A stretch of DNA of 64,000 nucleotides from Paracamarosporium sp. OC-R06-R3 (lineage: Eukaryota > Ascomycota > Dothideomycetes > Pleosporales > Didymosphaeriaceae), in contig JACVRA010000572.1 in assembly GCA_019828545.1 (NCBI GenBank), positions 19,449-83,448 of the forward strand. Direction: 5' to 3'. Within the stretch, counting starts at the first letter, position 1; each line of letters starts with the position of its first letter. The position numbers and the translations under genes were made by a program. The notes under the pieces are model-generated. The model was given only the letters and a program-made list of their open reading frames with translations. It ran no database searches and was not told the DNA's origin. Below are positions 52,844 to 64,000 of the stretch, piece by piece.

Positions 52844-53639
52844 TCGTGATCTTCGTAGTTTTAGGGCTAATATGACGGGTTGTATCAACATCTAGCGTAG
52901 GTTATCGTTTGAATGAAATGCATCAGTGTTGTACCAGTTGAGAAAAGCAGATGGTCGGTGGCTTTACAACTGCATTTTGTTGATAGATGAGAGCCGCAGG
53001 ACATATCAAGCGTCTACCAAGTCGACTTCGTATCTTCAACGTTCCAAAAGTCTCGGGAGAGTTCAAAAAGCTTTATAGAAAAGCGGACTGTAAGCCATCG
53101 AGATTGCAATAAGCTACTAACGGATTAAGCTACAGCAAAGAGCAGGTGGAGGATATGTCAAGCAATCTGTGTCAAGCTTCACAGCAACCCAGAAAGTACC
53201 AACTTGTTTGGTTTGTGACCTCTGATGGAGTCAACTAAATAGAGCATCCACGTCATCGTCCTATGTGGGTTTCGCATGATCCACGGTAGCGCCATCTTTT
53301 CAAGACGATAGAGCTGCAGGGCCGGCAGAGAGGTGGAGTGTCCATGTAGACTAGATAACATAAGCAGTCACAAATGTAACATACTAAAGGGAAAACCTGA
53401 CATAAGATATAAACAATCTCGCCGATGGTCTTTTAGCGGAGGAGACTACTCGCTCGTTGGGTTTGACTCCGATTTTATTAGCTAACCAGCTAATCTGCTA
53501 TCGAAGCCAGCCCCACATTTGTCACTCCCTATTGTCCACGGCTAATATATTCGCATCCAAAGCGTAGAGCCGTTGTCCTGACCTGTATACCTCGAGTTTG
53601 GTTTACAGTTCTATTCATTGTTTTCGTACAGTCTTCCAC
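52844..53639. other. Intergenic region
   Basis: About 800 bp between the HET gene and the cyanamide hydratase relic. No gene is recognised. Confidence 0.5.
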
Positions 53640-54472
53640 ATGGCTCGAGAGAGAGACCAGTAAATCAAAGAATATGGATGGACAGCGCTCCCCTGCAAAC
53701 CTGACCTGTCGGGCGTCAGTACTCGTCGCAATCCTCCTGTACCACATTCATGTGAGGAAGTCCCGATCCCAGACACCGCACTTGTAAAGGCATTAATGGA
53801 ATATGCGTGCAAAGACCTCCCGGTACATATATTCAATCACAGCATGCCTGTTTCTACTATAGTACTTCACATCCAAGACCAAGCGTCGACATACCATCAT
53901 ATATGCTAACGCTCAACTCTAGGCATGACAATCACCCGCCAAAGATTTCCACACTGGCAGTTCAGTTCCGAGATATAGCTTCTGACCTGCTTGTTTCACG
54001 ATATCAGTGCGATCGACAAGTACACACACGGCACATTCATGTCGTTTGAGTTCTACGGTGCGCTCCTCGCACTCGGGGTTTTCAAGGAGCATGACTGTCC
54101 CTTGGCGCGAGCCGAAAGCGTCGTCGAGGCAATCATTCACACGATTGGACTTCTGATTCAACTGGCAACGCAGTTCGGTGGATCGTAAACTAAGAGTTTG
54201 AAACACTTTTAGTGCCTGAGATGGCAGATAACATAAGTTATCGGACGGACTGTGTTCACGAGAATACTATCAAGGACGTTGTGAGGGTGTATCCGCGTAA
54301 GAATTGGTCCAGGTACTTTTCGAGAAGGATTCGAGAGGAGGCCGCAGTTAAGCCTTGGTGTCATACTACGACATCTGAGAAGAAGTCTCCCAACGATATA
54401 GAGCATAATGCTTTCATGGAGCCTTATATATTGTATTGTATACGTATCACTATGACGGGGTTTTATAGTTAA
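53640..54472 (+). pseudogene. Cyanamide hydratase-like HD-domain pseudogene
   Basis: A whole gene outline is readable. It has ATG at 53640, then EYGWTALP, DTALVKALMEYACKDLPVHI and FNHSMPV. After an intron (GTACTT...CTCTAG, ending at 53925) come MTITRQRFPHWQFSSEI, LLTCLFHDISAIDKYTHGT, MSFEFYGALLALGVF, AESVVEAII, and TIGLLIQLATQF. After another intron come TDCVHENTIKDVV, RIREEAAVKPWCHTT and NAFMEPY. This matches fungal cyanamide hydratase/urea hydro-lyase (HD domain). Lesions are an in-frame TAA at 53661, a 1-nt loss after NHSMPV, a TAG at 53976-53978 (a Tyr codon in the family), and a deletion of about ten residues where the family has the HQD segment, so it cannot be functional. Start and end are approximate. 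Confidence 0.8.
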
Positions 54473-54682
54473 AAGGTCTAACAGTAAAGGGGAGTGTTTT
54501 GCCCATGCACTCAAGAACCATTTGAACATATATTGTTGTCAATCGAAATGGTTTTTGCATCGCTTGAAGTGTTTATTTTTTCGTTCCTTCTACAGAAAGA
54601 TCTTAGTTCAAGGATCAAGACTAACTGTGGAAACGCAAAGCTAGAAAACCGTTGCGAAAGCCCCATGTGTACATAATCCTAG

Positions 54683-56941
54683 CTAAGAAATGTTTGGGAG
54701 ATATCTTGTCCAAGGCGTGATTTTGTAAACTCCTGCTGGAACAGCCCTTAATGACGTGAATAGAAGAACGATAATAACCAAACGTGAGAGAGTATACAGT
54801 ATGCCGGTGTTGATCGAAATGAATATGGAAATCCGATTGTAAGTTTTTTTCTGCTTTTCAATGCGATTTCTTTCTTCCTCGTATTGTGTACCCATGTCCA
54901 GCAAATGACGGTAACACTTCTTCCCACGAAAAGGATGGGTGGGCAGCACAAACTGTTGCTCAAGATGCTGTTCGTAGTCATCCCAAAAAAGTAATACCCT
55001 TTCAGAAGAAACCATTTGCATATAGTCGAACCTATGAGCCATTTTCTGAAGTAGCAGGTACACTTCTCCTTTGCTCGTTTTAACTTCTTTCCTAGCTATT
55101 TCTTTTGCTACTTTCCAAAGGCTGTCAAAGTTTCTGAAATCACCGAAGTTTTCCATTATTCTTTCGTAATCATTAGATACATAATGGAGCTGCTCGCTTC
55201 GCTTGTTCGCAGTACTCTCATTAAAGTTACGGGTTCCGGGAGTAGCAGAGATGAGAGCGGCGCGATCTTCATAATTCCAATGTCCGAAAGTGGGCTCTTT
55301 CAAAGATAGCCAGTAGCTCGAAGGTACTGCCTCCAAGGGCTCGAGCTTTTTTATGAAATAACGTAGTAGTATACCGTCAGTGTAGGCAGTCGCTAGATGA
55401 CTTAGAAACAGGTTAATTACGAGTGCAACAACAGGAATAATCATGGATGCAAGAGTAGTAGCTCTCCATAGGATCGTTTCTGTCCGAGTTGGAAATTGGA
55501 AATTCCAAGCAAGGCAGTGAATACCACCGAACACGAGAGCGGAGCCTGCCATTAACCAAAAGATCAATGGTACATCTCCATCCATCCAGATAATGTCGTT
55601 CCGGATACAGAACTTATCATCAATAGTCGACGACTTTTCTATTGCGTCGGCGGGACGAGTAAGACGTGACGTAAACTCTTCCATCGGGTTTATTATGTCA
55701 CGTCTTGGCTCTCCGGAAAACACATCAAGTAGCAATATTGGTTGCGACACATCCTTGGGTTTCCACCAATTCGCTGCATATGTTGCGACTGCAGATACAG
55801 AGAATGCCAAAGTAGCAATCTCAAGCTGGGTTACTGGGAGATGGTTGATTCCGCGGATAAGAACAGTTAAGACCAGCCATAGGATCTGGAAGACTGTGAG
55901 GCCTTTGAGAAACTAATCCGCTTTGCTTTTATCCTCGATGTCCTCTTTTGTAAGGACTAGGTGCTCTATTGGATGGGTTGTGTTGGTCCACTCGTAGCGA
56001 TGACCAAGTTTAACACCTGGCAGGGTGTAATACATGAGTTCTTCCATGTTCCAATGGTACTTTTTTGCATATAATAAGCCACCCATATTGGCAAAGTATG
56101 CATGTGTTATCGTCCAGTTTTGAGATGTATGGAACGTTTGCAGTTTAGGCCTAGGCCGATGTGTAAAAACTGCATGTTGTGAAGAGTCGTGTTTGAGGTT
56201 TTGAGTTCCGGAAGAATTTAGTGCCTCAGTGATATCTTCAATCGGTTGTTCTCCGCTGTCTCGAGTAATAGCATGCCCGGTCGTAGACTTTCGGTTGGTA
56301 TCAGAAGGTAAATTATCTAGCTCGATGCCTTCTGGGCTATCGCTTGAAGCAGAAACGTTTCCTCCGTTGGACGTTATAGCTAAGGCGTTCCCACCGCTGG
56401 TAAGGTCTGGAACTTGACCTACCTCTTGACACTGTCCATCAAAACTTCCAGAAGAAAGATTTGTTGCTAAATTATCACCCCTCCGTTGCGATCTCGCCGC
56501 TATGGGTCTATCCTCGATAAGAGGTGACTTCAGTCCTAGCATCCGATAGAGGATGCTGGCTCGAGGACCAAAATCCACCTGCCAATCCCAAGTGTGTATA
56601 AAGTCTGTATCATCATCGATTCTCTTTTTGAATTGCCCCCTGAGCTCGTGGCCACATTCCTTTCTTCGCCTAAGTTCGTCGTCCAATTCTCGTAGATCGT
56701 TCAACGCTAACCGTAGATCGCAAATCGCTTTAGAGAAAATGAATTCGGGGAAAAGAATGGTGATGGCCATCCATTTGGCTTTTCGCAAAGCAATGGTCCA
56801 TTGTCCATCATCAAGTCCTGGCACGTTGATGTGTAGGACCGTCCAGGTAGAGGCAAAGATCGTGATCAGGCAGCTATAAACAAGCATGATGGTACCGCGC
56901 TCTGTCGGACCATCCTGCCACCCGACTATTGAGTCTGACAT
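54683..56941 (-). pseudogene. Multipass membrane protein interrupted by one amber codon
   Basis: A single reading frame of 753 codons is broken only by TAG at 55915-55913. Upstream half: GWQDGPTERGT, then a transmembrane TWTVLHINVPG segment, a charged cytoplasmic stretch and a long Ser/Gly/Asn-rich linker, ending HLVLTKEDIEDKSKAD. The frame continues after the stop with FLKGLTVFQILWLVLTVLIRG-type helices, QLEIATLAFSV, NWWKPKDV and three more hydrophobic regions, ending in ITPWTRYLPNI. This is a large fungal integral-membrane family of unknown function in which the residue at the stop is normally Trp (KADW). The change TGG to TAG is CpA to TpA on the plus strand, the RIP signature. It is either a recent pseudogene or, less likely, a readthrough or sequencing artefact. 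Confidence 0.75.
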
Positions 56942-58041
56942 AGCTACCACGTCGTCCGCAGTCTATACGAAAAGGCTGAGGTAGTATGTCCAGTAACTTA
57001 GTGTTCGATAACTGATGAATTCAACAAGTGGTAGGAAGCGGTGGAGCGTAGCGTCCACGAGGCTATTCCATTAAATACCTTTAGATCAGCCTGCTCTCAG
57101 CCCTACGCCGTGCAGCTCACCGCAAGCCCATTGCCAGACGAAGCACAGCCGTGAGGTACCACAACGTGAGGGCTGCAGATCATACTAGCCAATGCCTGGT
57201 CGAGTAGTTTATCCGTCAGTGCGGAATACCGTTCAGCCCTTATACACGATTAAAGATCAAATTGTAGCTTCCCTTTTTTAATCTGCACTGCGCCGGGAAA
57301 TCTTGGCTGCAGGAGCACTTAACGCAGCCAGCTGCACACCGTCTGACGTGGATGCATTTGATTAGCTCATACCCGCGAGTCGCTTAGTTTGCGAATTCCG
57401 TCGCCTCTAGTCGTAAGGCTCGAAGTTGAAGGGGTGTAAGCAGAGCATCCCTGCCAGGAAAAGACGCCCATGATTCTGGATATGGTTCGGAATTCTGTCG
57501 TCGATATGTCCTTTGCAATGTTGTACACGATACTGGGAAAATATTTTATGATATTTATTGTAGAACTCGAATCTTTGCGCGAAGAAAGAATGGGTGATCC
57601 AGTAAGTATCAGCGAGGTAGAATTAGGAAAGTGAAGCGTGGAAATGATCATGTTGGTGCAATCTCTCCATTGTAGCACGGTCGTATGCAAAGAAGCGGCA
57701 CCCAGACATCGATTCAGGCTGGCCTTCGGGTCGACTCATAAGGACTACGGGATGCTCCGGTTACATTGGTACATCATAATTATGACGCGCGCACAGGATT
57801 CGGAGCTTGCGGCAAGAGTGGGGCACTGGCGACTGGCCAATCAACGACTCATCCTTTGCTCGAGTCATGCACGCGCACGTTTGTCCTGCATCTAGGTCTA
57901 CGACGATTACACATTGCGTAGAGGTTCAAGTAGGCTAGAATCAATATCGATACCACCTCTGCCATACCCGCGGATGTATTTGCAAGCTTCGCAATAAAAT
58001 TTCTTGATGCAGCAACATTGCACTATCATCTTCCATGTGAT
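56942..58041. other. Intergenic region
   Basis: 1.1 kb with the promoter of the membrane-protein gene and the 3' flank of the permease gene, including an AT-rich segment near 57530-57570. No gene is recognised. Confidence 0.5.
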
Positions 58042-59952
58042 CTATTCATCGCGCCTCTGCACCATCCTGATGCTCCCGGCCTCACTATCTGCCCTCCAAA
58101 CATGGTCAATAATCTCGTACTTTAGTACCCACTCTCCTTTCCCTTCACCCTTCTCGCAGTATGGCGTTCGTGTTACTACCAGGCGCTGGCCACGTTGTTT
58201 CATGACGAATTGCAGCCCCAACCACCAAATGACACCCCATAAAACGGAAGAGAGACCGATGGTAGCCACTACGTAGTTTGGTATCACAGAGCTTGCTCGT
58301 GCCTGCTGGTTGGGTGGAGTGAGAAAGGCTGTTATTAAGAAAAAGGCATTGCACAAACTTGTTCTTCGTTAGCACTAGAAAGAATCGGCGAACTTCGGAA
58401 CGAGGAAACTCACCAATACACTATAGCCGCTGCCGGACCACCCAGTGGAGGCTTTTGCGACAGAAAGTCCTTTCGGATGTACTTAGTGTATAGAAGTCCA
58501 AGGCTTGTGCAGAAACCCATCAAAGAGATGAGAGTGTAGGCGTATAACGAGACAAGGAAGTTGTACGAGTCATTTGTCTTCAAACTCGATGTGACTGCAA
58601 TCAGGAAGACGGAAGAGACCCAATGCAAAGCTAGAGCAGCCATTGGCGACTGCTCTAGATGCTCTTCGCCATTGTTGATTCCAACCTCCCCCTTTCTCTT
58701 GGTCATTCTGGCGAGCAACTTTGCGGTCGGCGTTGTTCTTGAAGTGGCTAGCCAGAGACTTTTGGGGAGTATACCCTCCTTCGCGATCTCTTGTTTCACC
58801 CTTGCTGCAGTGAAAGTCATTACAATCAGGTTTCCGAGAATCGAGAATGCGACTAAGGCCTGCATGACTCGTTTGGCAGTTTCGCCGCCGAAGACTAATT
58901 CAAAGAACATGCTTATGATGTCCGCGTTTGCGTTCTCGGGTTTCAAGATGACGTCGAGGGGAACGACGCAAACGTACGCGATATTGACGAGAACGAAGAG
59001 CACCGTAAGTATACCTAATGCGGAGACGACAGCTCGAGTAAAGTATCTCCGTGGTCTGTGTACTTCGCTGAGCACGTAGAATGGCTGCTCAAAGCCTGAG
59101 TAGGTATACAAAACGTACAGAAACGTGGTCGTGTAGTTGGCCAATCCTCCAACCGCACCGGCAAAGGATTGGTTTGGCTTCAGGATGGAATCACTAGGCC
59201 GAGGTGCTCCTATGTTGAAAGATTTACCAGCCCGTACGGTAAATCCGAGGATGATTATGGTCAACAGGATTCCGATCTTTAGGACGGCAAAGAAGTTGTT
59301 TACCACGATGCCACCTCTCCTAGAAATCGTGTGGAGAAGCGATACAATTGTCAAGGCGCCGATAGCGAGGCCAATGACGGGACCTTTGGCTGGATCTTCA
59401 TGCCCGGCGGCCAACAGGACATATCTCCCAAAGGCGATTGCGTTTCCAGAAAGGTTACCAAGTATGACGAAAGCGATACCGTACATGCATGTCGCCAGGA
59501 ACTTTGGTTTTCTGAGCACCCATTCCAGCTGCAAGAATTAGTTGGAAACAATAGAAGTCGTGAAGAGTGCGTACGTAGTTCTTCTCCCCTCCGCTACGAG
59601 GAACAGCACGGTCCTTTCCATCCACATGTTCTCGAGGAATTGAAAGACCAAACTCTAACCATACAAGTATTCCGCACATAGTTATGAAGCCTCCGATGGC
59701 CCAGAAAATGATGTTAACACCGACACTATTGGTCCCTTTGAGGATCTTTGCGGGAGTAGCAAATATCCCAGACCCGATACTGCGATTGAAAATAAGACAC
59801 ATCACAGTAAAAGAACGCAGCTTTTCGTCTCGGCTTGGTGTGTACTCCTTACGCATCCGCTCCTGATCAAACTCAAGATCGACTAGATCTTCTTCATCAA
59901 AATTTCCGGGTGGAACGTCGGCCATCGTGTGTGTAGGGCGCAGCTCGTCCAT
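58042..59952 (-). CDS. APC-family amino-acid permease (methionine permease-type), three exons
   Basis: Exons 59952-59575, 59528-58414 and 58357-58042 give 602 aa. The hydrophilic N-terminus (about 45 residues) is acidic. TM1 carries the NRSIGSGIFATPAKIL motif, with the unwound Gly-Ser-Gly that binds the substrate amino group. Exon 2 begins LEWVLRKPKFLATCMYGI and includes YTYSGFEQPFYVLSEV and RPRRYFTRAV. About 12 helices are present, with a long charged loop after TM8 (LARMTKRKGEVGINNGEE). These features match the LAT-like fungal high-affinity methionine permease (Mup1-type) group of the APC superfamily, plasma-membrane proton symporters. The last acceptor (AAG) was chosen to keep the frame and avoid a stop. 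Substrate assignment is by family only. Confidence 0.86.
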
Positions 59953-60488
59953 GTCGTCAATCAGTGACCGCGCGGCAGGGCGACGCTGATACTTGTTATC
60001 ACAAGGACAGATATGGGCTGCTCTGACTATTCATACATTGGGCGGAAAGCAATCAGGCGAGATAACAGTCACTCTCGCTTACCACCTCCACGGGTGGCGC
60101 AACACCGGTCAGCCAAAACCGTACATAGTAGGCTGTGCTCAGGGCAGACTTGAGGCTCTGTAGAACTCAAAGGCAACGATGATTGTTGCTGCCTTGCGCC
60201 TTGTGCAGCATAACATTATTGGTGGCTGCGTCACATTCGTAACCCTCACCAATGGCAGTGCGCGGCAGCTAATCGCGTGCCAGCCAAGCCTCCACAGTGA
60301 GGCGATACGAGCTCACCCACGAACTGCAATGGCGCAGCAACGGATCTTCGTATCCACCAAGCGCGTTCCGGTTGGTCTAGGCAAATACTCTACATATACT
60401 ACAAGCTAGGAGGGATCACCATTCTTTCGTGCAGTGCCTATGTCGAAAATATCATTCAACCATCGATCCACACGAATCGAACGGTCCG
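59953..60488. promoter_or_regulatory. Divergent promoter between permease and the 60489 gene
   Basis: 536 bp between two divergent starts. No specific motif is recognised. Confidence 0.45.
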
Positions 60489-62911
60489 ATGTCGCTTGGC
60501 TTTAGCATCACCGATATTGTACAGGCAGGAAAAATCGCAAAGCAGATCAAAGACATCTGGTTTACCAAGCTAAACCGTGCAGGTTGGTGCACTATCCGCC
60601 ATCCTCGCCTAGTCATGCAACTGATAAGAGCCCTACTGTAGACATCCATTACTTCCAGTTCGGTCGCGATGTAGGGGGGCTGGAAGGTCTGTTGGAAAAG
60701 TTTGGGAGAGCCTTTGATGAATATGCTCGCGTCCGCGAAGTACAGTTGTCCATAGGTGACTACCACTCCTGGGAACTGAAAACGGCGAAGGAGAAGTACG
60801 AGCAAGCGGAGTTGGTCGGAGGCTTTCTCGAGACGGTCGAAGAATGCAAAGAACTCTTAGAAGAGAATGGAAAGTATCTCACGCAGAAATCCAATGCGTG
60901 GGATAACGCGAAATGGCATGTTTTTGGAGGGAAGGAGAGAGCAGACCAACTGCGGGAAAGGATTCAGTTTCATTGTACGAAAATCAGCGTCTTCATGCAG
61001 ACTCTCTCCGTTTCCGTACAAGCCGCAACGGCCAACGCTCTCAAGGACATTCGCTTGCAGATCGAGCGACTGCCACTTCTTGTTCTAAAGGAGATCTTGG
61101 CTGGGTTATCTGGAGGGCCAAGGAAGGACAATTTGCATCCTGTCATGCCAGCACTTCATGACCAATATATAGTCGCACTCGAGTTGGATAAGCCAGACAC
61201 ATATTTAGACCCTGCTCGATTTCCTTTAAGAGAAGGGCTTGATGCTCTTGCAATTGCGCTAGAGCAGGTACGTTGATTCACAAAACACAGGACCCTACAT
61301 TCTAATTCAGAGTAGAGTACGATAAAGTTCAAAGGCAACGGTCTCGGCATCTGGCACCCAACAGTTCATCAGCTAAACAATCTCATCAAAGCCCGTTGGA
61401 TCTTCGATCGAATGGTAGAGAGCGCCCATTTAAGGGAAGCGGGTCCCGATTCTCTTTGGCGCTGGTGTCTCGAGAGTATCCAGGAACAAATAAAGATGGA
61501 ATATGCGAAGTATGAGCAAGAAATTGTTGCCGAGGAGGCAAACATTGCGAGTCTAGACTTGGAGTCGTTTCGCATCTGGATGCCACGACAAGAGACGAGC
61601 ACCGTATCAATTACCGAGGCTGACGAGAGTCAGCTGGAGGAAAAGATCTTCGAGGTATCTTTGAGTGATCGTGGGCAGCATCAAAAGGAATTGATAGTAT
61701 TCCGGCGACCGAGGAACGAACTTAGACTAGTGACGGTCACATCGCGCTTGAACGGAGGGGGTGGATCGATACCAAACGAGGATAGCAAGGTCGTCAATAT
61801 GCATCAGGTGCAAGTCATACCAAGATACGCCCTACCTAGGATGCCAAGAGTGCCGCATGAAAAGATCATAGAGCTGTGTTTTCCTGGTGCCAGCAGCGGA
61901 TACACATATCAATTTAAGGTAGATGAGGATCTTCACAAATTCCAGCAAGCACTGCTCGGATACAAAGTAGTGCTAGATAAGTAAGTCGCATGCGGACCGC
62001 TGAAACATAATTCCTTGATTCTAATCATCACAGACCAAACCATCGATGGGCTGTACACCAATCAACATCTTGGGGTAGAACAGAGAAGATACAGGGCATC
62101 GGCCGCGTCCAGATTTGGCAAGCAAAGTCGCTGACTTGGTCTAATAAGGATTCTTTACTACCTTCACTCGCGGAAACTTCTTCTAGACAGAGCAGAGCCG
62201 ACTCTATTCATAGTTACAATACAATGGCGTCGACTGTTCGGGCTCGGCCCCGGATACCTATACTTGCACCTGGTGCAGGAACCGCTGTAGCTTTACAACG
62301 ACCTGCGCTACCCATTCTGATTATATTTACGCAAATCAAGGAAAAACCCACAATTCTGATGCTTAAACGTATGTTACCTCTACCAACCTCTGATCTCGAA
62401 AGCACAAACATAAAAGCTTACTGAGTCTATAGTTGATCCGAGTATTGAGATACATCCACCGTCCTGCGACTGCGGCTCTCAGAAAGAGGTGAAGCAGGAA
62501 GAATGCCGCAGGACGGTCCTCGAATGCAACCCTCCAAAACGGGATAAGTTCGCCATAACTCAGCTTTCGATCGACCATAGCTCTGATCTATCATCCTGGA
62601 ATATTGCATTGTTCGGGAATCCGCGGCATCCCGGGCTGAACGATGTCGAAACGCTAAAGGGCGTAAAATGGCTTAGTCTTGATGGGCAAACACCACAAGA
62701 ACGAGCTCAGCTTCAAGCTTGTCTGGGTATCATCGGAAAGATAAGAGACAGGCAGCAGAAGGACTATAATGCCCAAGAGCATATGGTATCTAGACGAGCG
62801 GACCGACCTATGCAACGGCAAGTGCGTGATTTACCAGTGCGATCAAGGGCATCTTCTGTCCTCTCAAGTCCAAGCCTTGCTTCGGAGTCGTCAAAGTTCG
62901 GCTATGTGTAG
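60489..62911 (+). CDS. Protein with NLR-type N-terminal domain but no NTPase, five exons
   Basis: Exons 60489-60582, 60642-61267, 61316-61980, 62034-62368 and 62433-62911 join in frame to 732 aa; all introns are 48 to 64 nt with GT-AG ends. The N-terminal ~200 residues (MSLGFSITDIVQAGKIAKQI, NRADIHYFQFGRDVGGLEGL, then helices with FMQTLSVSVQAA) resemble the Helo-like or SesA-type N-terminal domain of fungal STAND proteins. No P-loop follows. The middle is charged and contains a possible PH-like beta region (LRLVTVTSRLNGGG to YTYQFKVDEDLHKFQQALLG). A Cys-rich piece (PPSCDCGSQKEVKQEECRR) and a basic Ser-rich tail close the protein. It may be a stand-alone membrane-targeting or signalling protein of the nonself-recognition type; the function is unknown. 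Confidence 0.75.
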
Positions 62912-63550
62912 CCGCCCATACTGTGGACGTGCACTCGCCAATGTGGAACTGGAAGGGAAGCCGTTAGCGCTTGTCGAAATCGTTGGTCGCTCTTTGTTAT
63001 CCTTGTATGAAGACGATCTAACAGAAGATAACATAATTCAATGTTATTGATACAGAACAGTATCATACAGTCGAGGATGGCATCACAGGAAACTTATCTG
63101 TACTGGGAATTATGCTACTGGCAAAGGAAGAGACCAGGATAGTGAATTTTATCAACCACTGCATTGGAATCTAACAGCGTCCGCGATGAAGTTTCCGCCT
63201 CAATACGCATTTCATAGAGCACGATTTGGCGGTACGGCATATGATTTCAAGGGTGGGACGCTAGTGACGCACTTCCCCACACATGTAATAATTCGCCGCT
63301 TACGGCATTGTTGTATACTAGCATTGTTTTTACACGCGTACAGTGTGGCGTTGATTCTGAAATGTGATGCAATGTGCGTTTTCCTGCGGCTGTTGATGAT
63401 TTTCTTCCTGGTCGTATAATCGAGGGCACAGTCTTTTGCCTGGCAACTGACAACGCAAGATTTTGTTCGATTTATCTTCTATCACGTTGAGAGTAATCCA
63501 ATCTAATATCAGCAAAGCGCTGCCCATCACGGAAACAATTATTAATTATA
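62912..63550. other. Intergenic region
   Basis: About 640 bp of 3' flank with no gene recognised. Base composition shifts to AT-rich toward the end. Confidence 0.5.
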
Positions 63551-64000
63551 GAAAGATACTCCCACTTATTGCTGCTATAATCTTCCATCTTCTTCTCTCT
63601 GAGGGCGTTTCATCTCTTTAGCTCTTCTATAAATATATCCTTGTCCTTTAGTTCTGCTATTTAACTTATTAGAGAACAAGAAGTAGCTAGGTTATGTACA
63701 CACTGTTTGCTATTAGAACTATAAGTGCTACTACTACCTAAAGGCTCTTATCGCGATAGTTTTAGAAGGGTATTAGGAACGACATTACTAAGGATTTATT
63801 GCGTAGATTTTAAAATTGTCTATAGAGGTGTCTGTGGAAGGATTGTAAGGCTCTATAGCCTGTACAGTGAAATATTCGACTGCTACCTTACTTATTAAGC
63901 TATAACTCCTTACTATTCTTAATAAACTAAACTTTTGCAATAACTCCTAGAGGGTTCTGCTCGTCAACAGTCGTTGTCTCTTATAATCTCAACAGCTTAG
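63551..64000. repeat. AT-rich, TpA-rich tract, probable edge of a RIP-mutated repeat
   Basis: From about 63540 to the window end the sequence is strongly AT-rich, full of TpA (ctataa, ttatta, cttagt-like words) and has no coding frame. This is the signature of repeat-induced point mutation acting on a transposon. The element continues past the window and cannot be classified. Confidence 0.6.

Noticed and set aside
1..64000. CRISPR arrays, bacterial operons, rRNA
   Set aside because: None expected or seen: the window is fungal nuclear DNA with spliceosomal introns, no regularly spaced repeats and no rRNA-like sequence.

Overview
The window is nuclear DNA of a filamentous ascomycete (Pezizomycotina, most likely a Dothideomycete). 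Genes are separated by 0.1 to 2.6 kb and cut by short introns of about 46 to 200 nt. Donors are mostly GTACGT, GTAAGT or GTGAGT, with CTAAC or CTGAC branch sites. The protein families (Zn2Cys6 regulators, HET, NACHT proteins, CFEM-like proteins, secreted carbohydrate-active enzymes) are typical of that group. Splice forms were worked out by hand from reading frame, splice consensus and family conservation; no transcript evidence was available.

0-13 kb: a Vam7-like PX/Qc-SNARE, a basic protein with an NLR-type N-terminal segment, a secreted Gly/Leu-rich repeat protein, a secreted six-hairpin glycosidase-like enzyme and a CE3/SGNH esterase, then 2.6 kb without a convincing gene. 12-20 kb: two divergent paralogues of a fungal DUF7924-like family, then a decayed F-box/ankyrin gene containing an internal duplication. 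20-32 kb: a CFEM-like cell-surface protein, a seven-exon Zn2Cys6 regulator, the FIT2/Scs3 lipid phosphatase, a Whi5/Nrm1-like G1/S repressor, a GH5 enzyme and a disordered protein ending in a CaaX box.

33-39 kb: a compact candidate sugar-utilisation cluster. A Zn2Cys6 regulator is followed by a GH32-like fructosidase and a hexose-type MFS transporter that are divergently transcribed. Their shared 462-bp promoter carries dense CCGG/GGCC palindromes. The natural model is that the regulator controls uptake and cleavage of a fructose-containing sugar.

39-63 kb: an accessory-looking stretch rich in nonself-recognition-type genes. It holds a small secreted protein, a 1429-aa NACHT STAND protein, a secreted phospholipase A2, a Dal5-like MFS carrier, a HET-domain protein, a cyanamide hydratase pseudogene, a membrane protein split by an amber codon that looks like a RIP product, a methionine-type amino-acid permease and a five-exon protein with an NLR-type N-terminus but no NTPase. 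The last ~450 bp are AT- and TpA-rich, as expected for the edge of a RIP-inactivated repeat.
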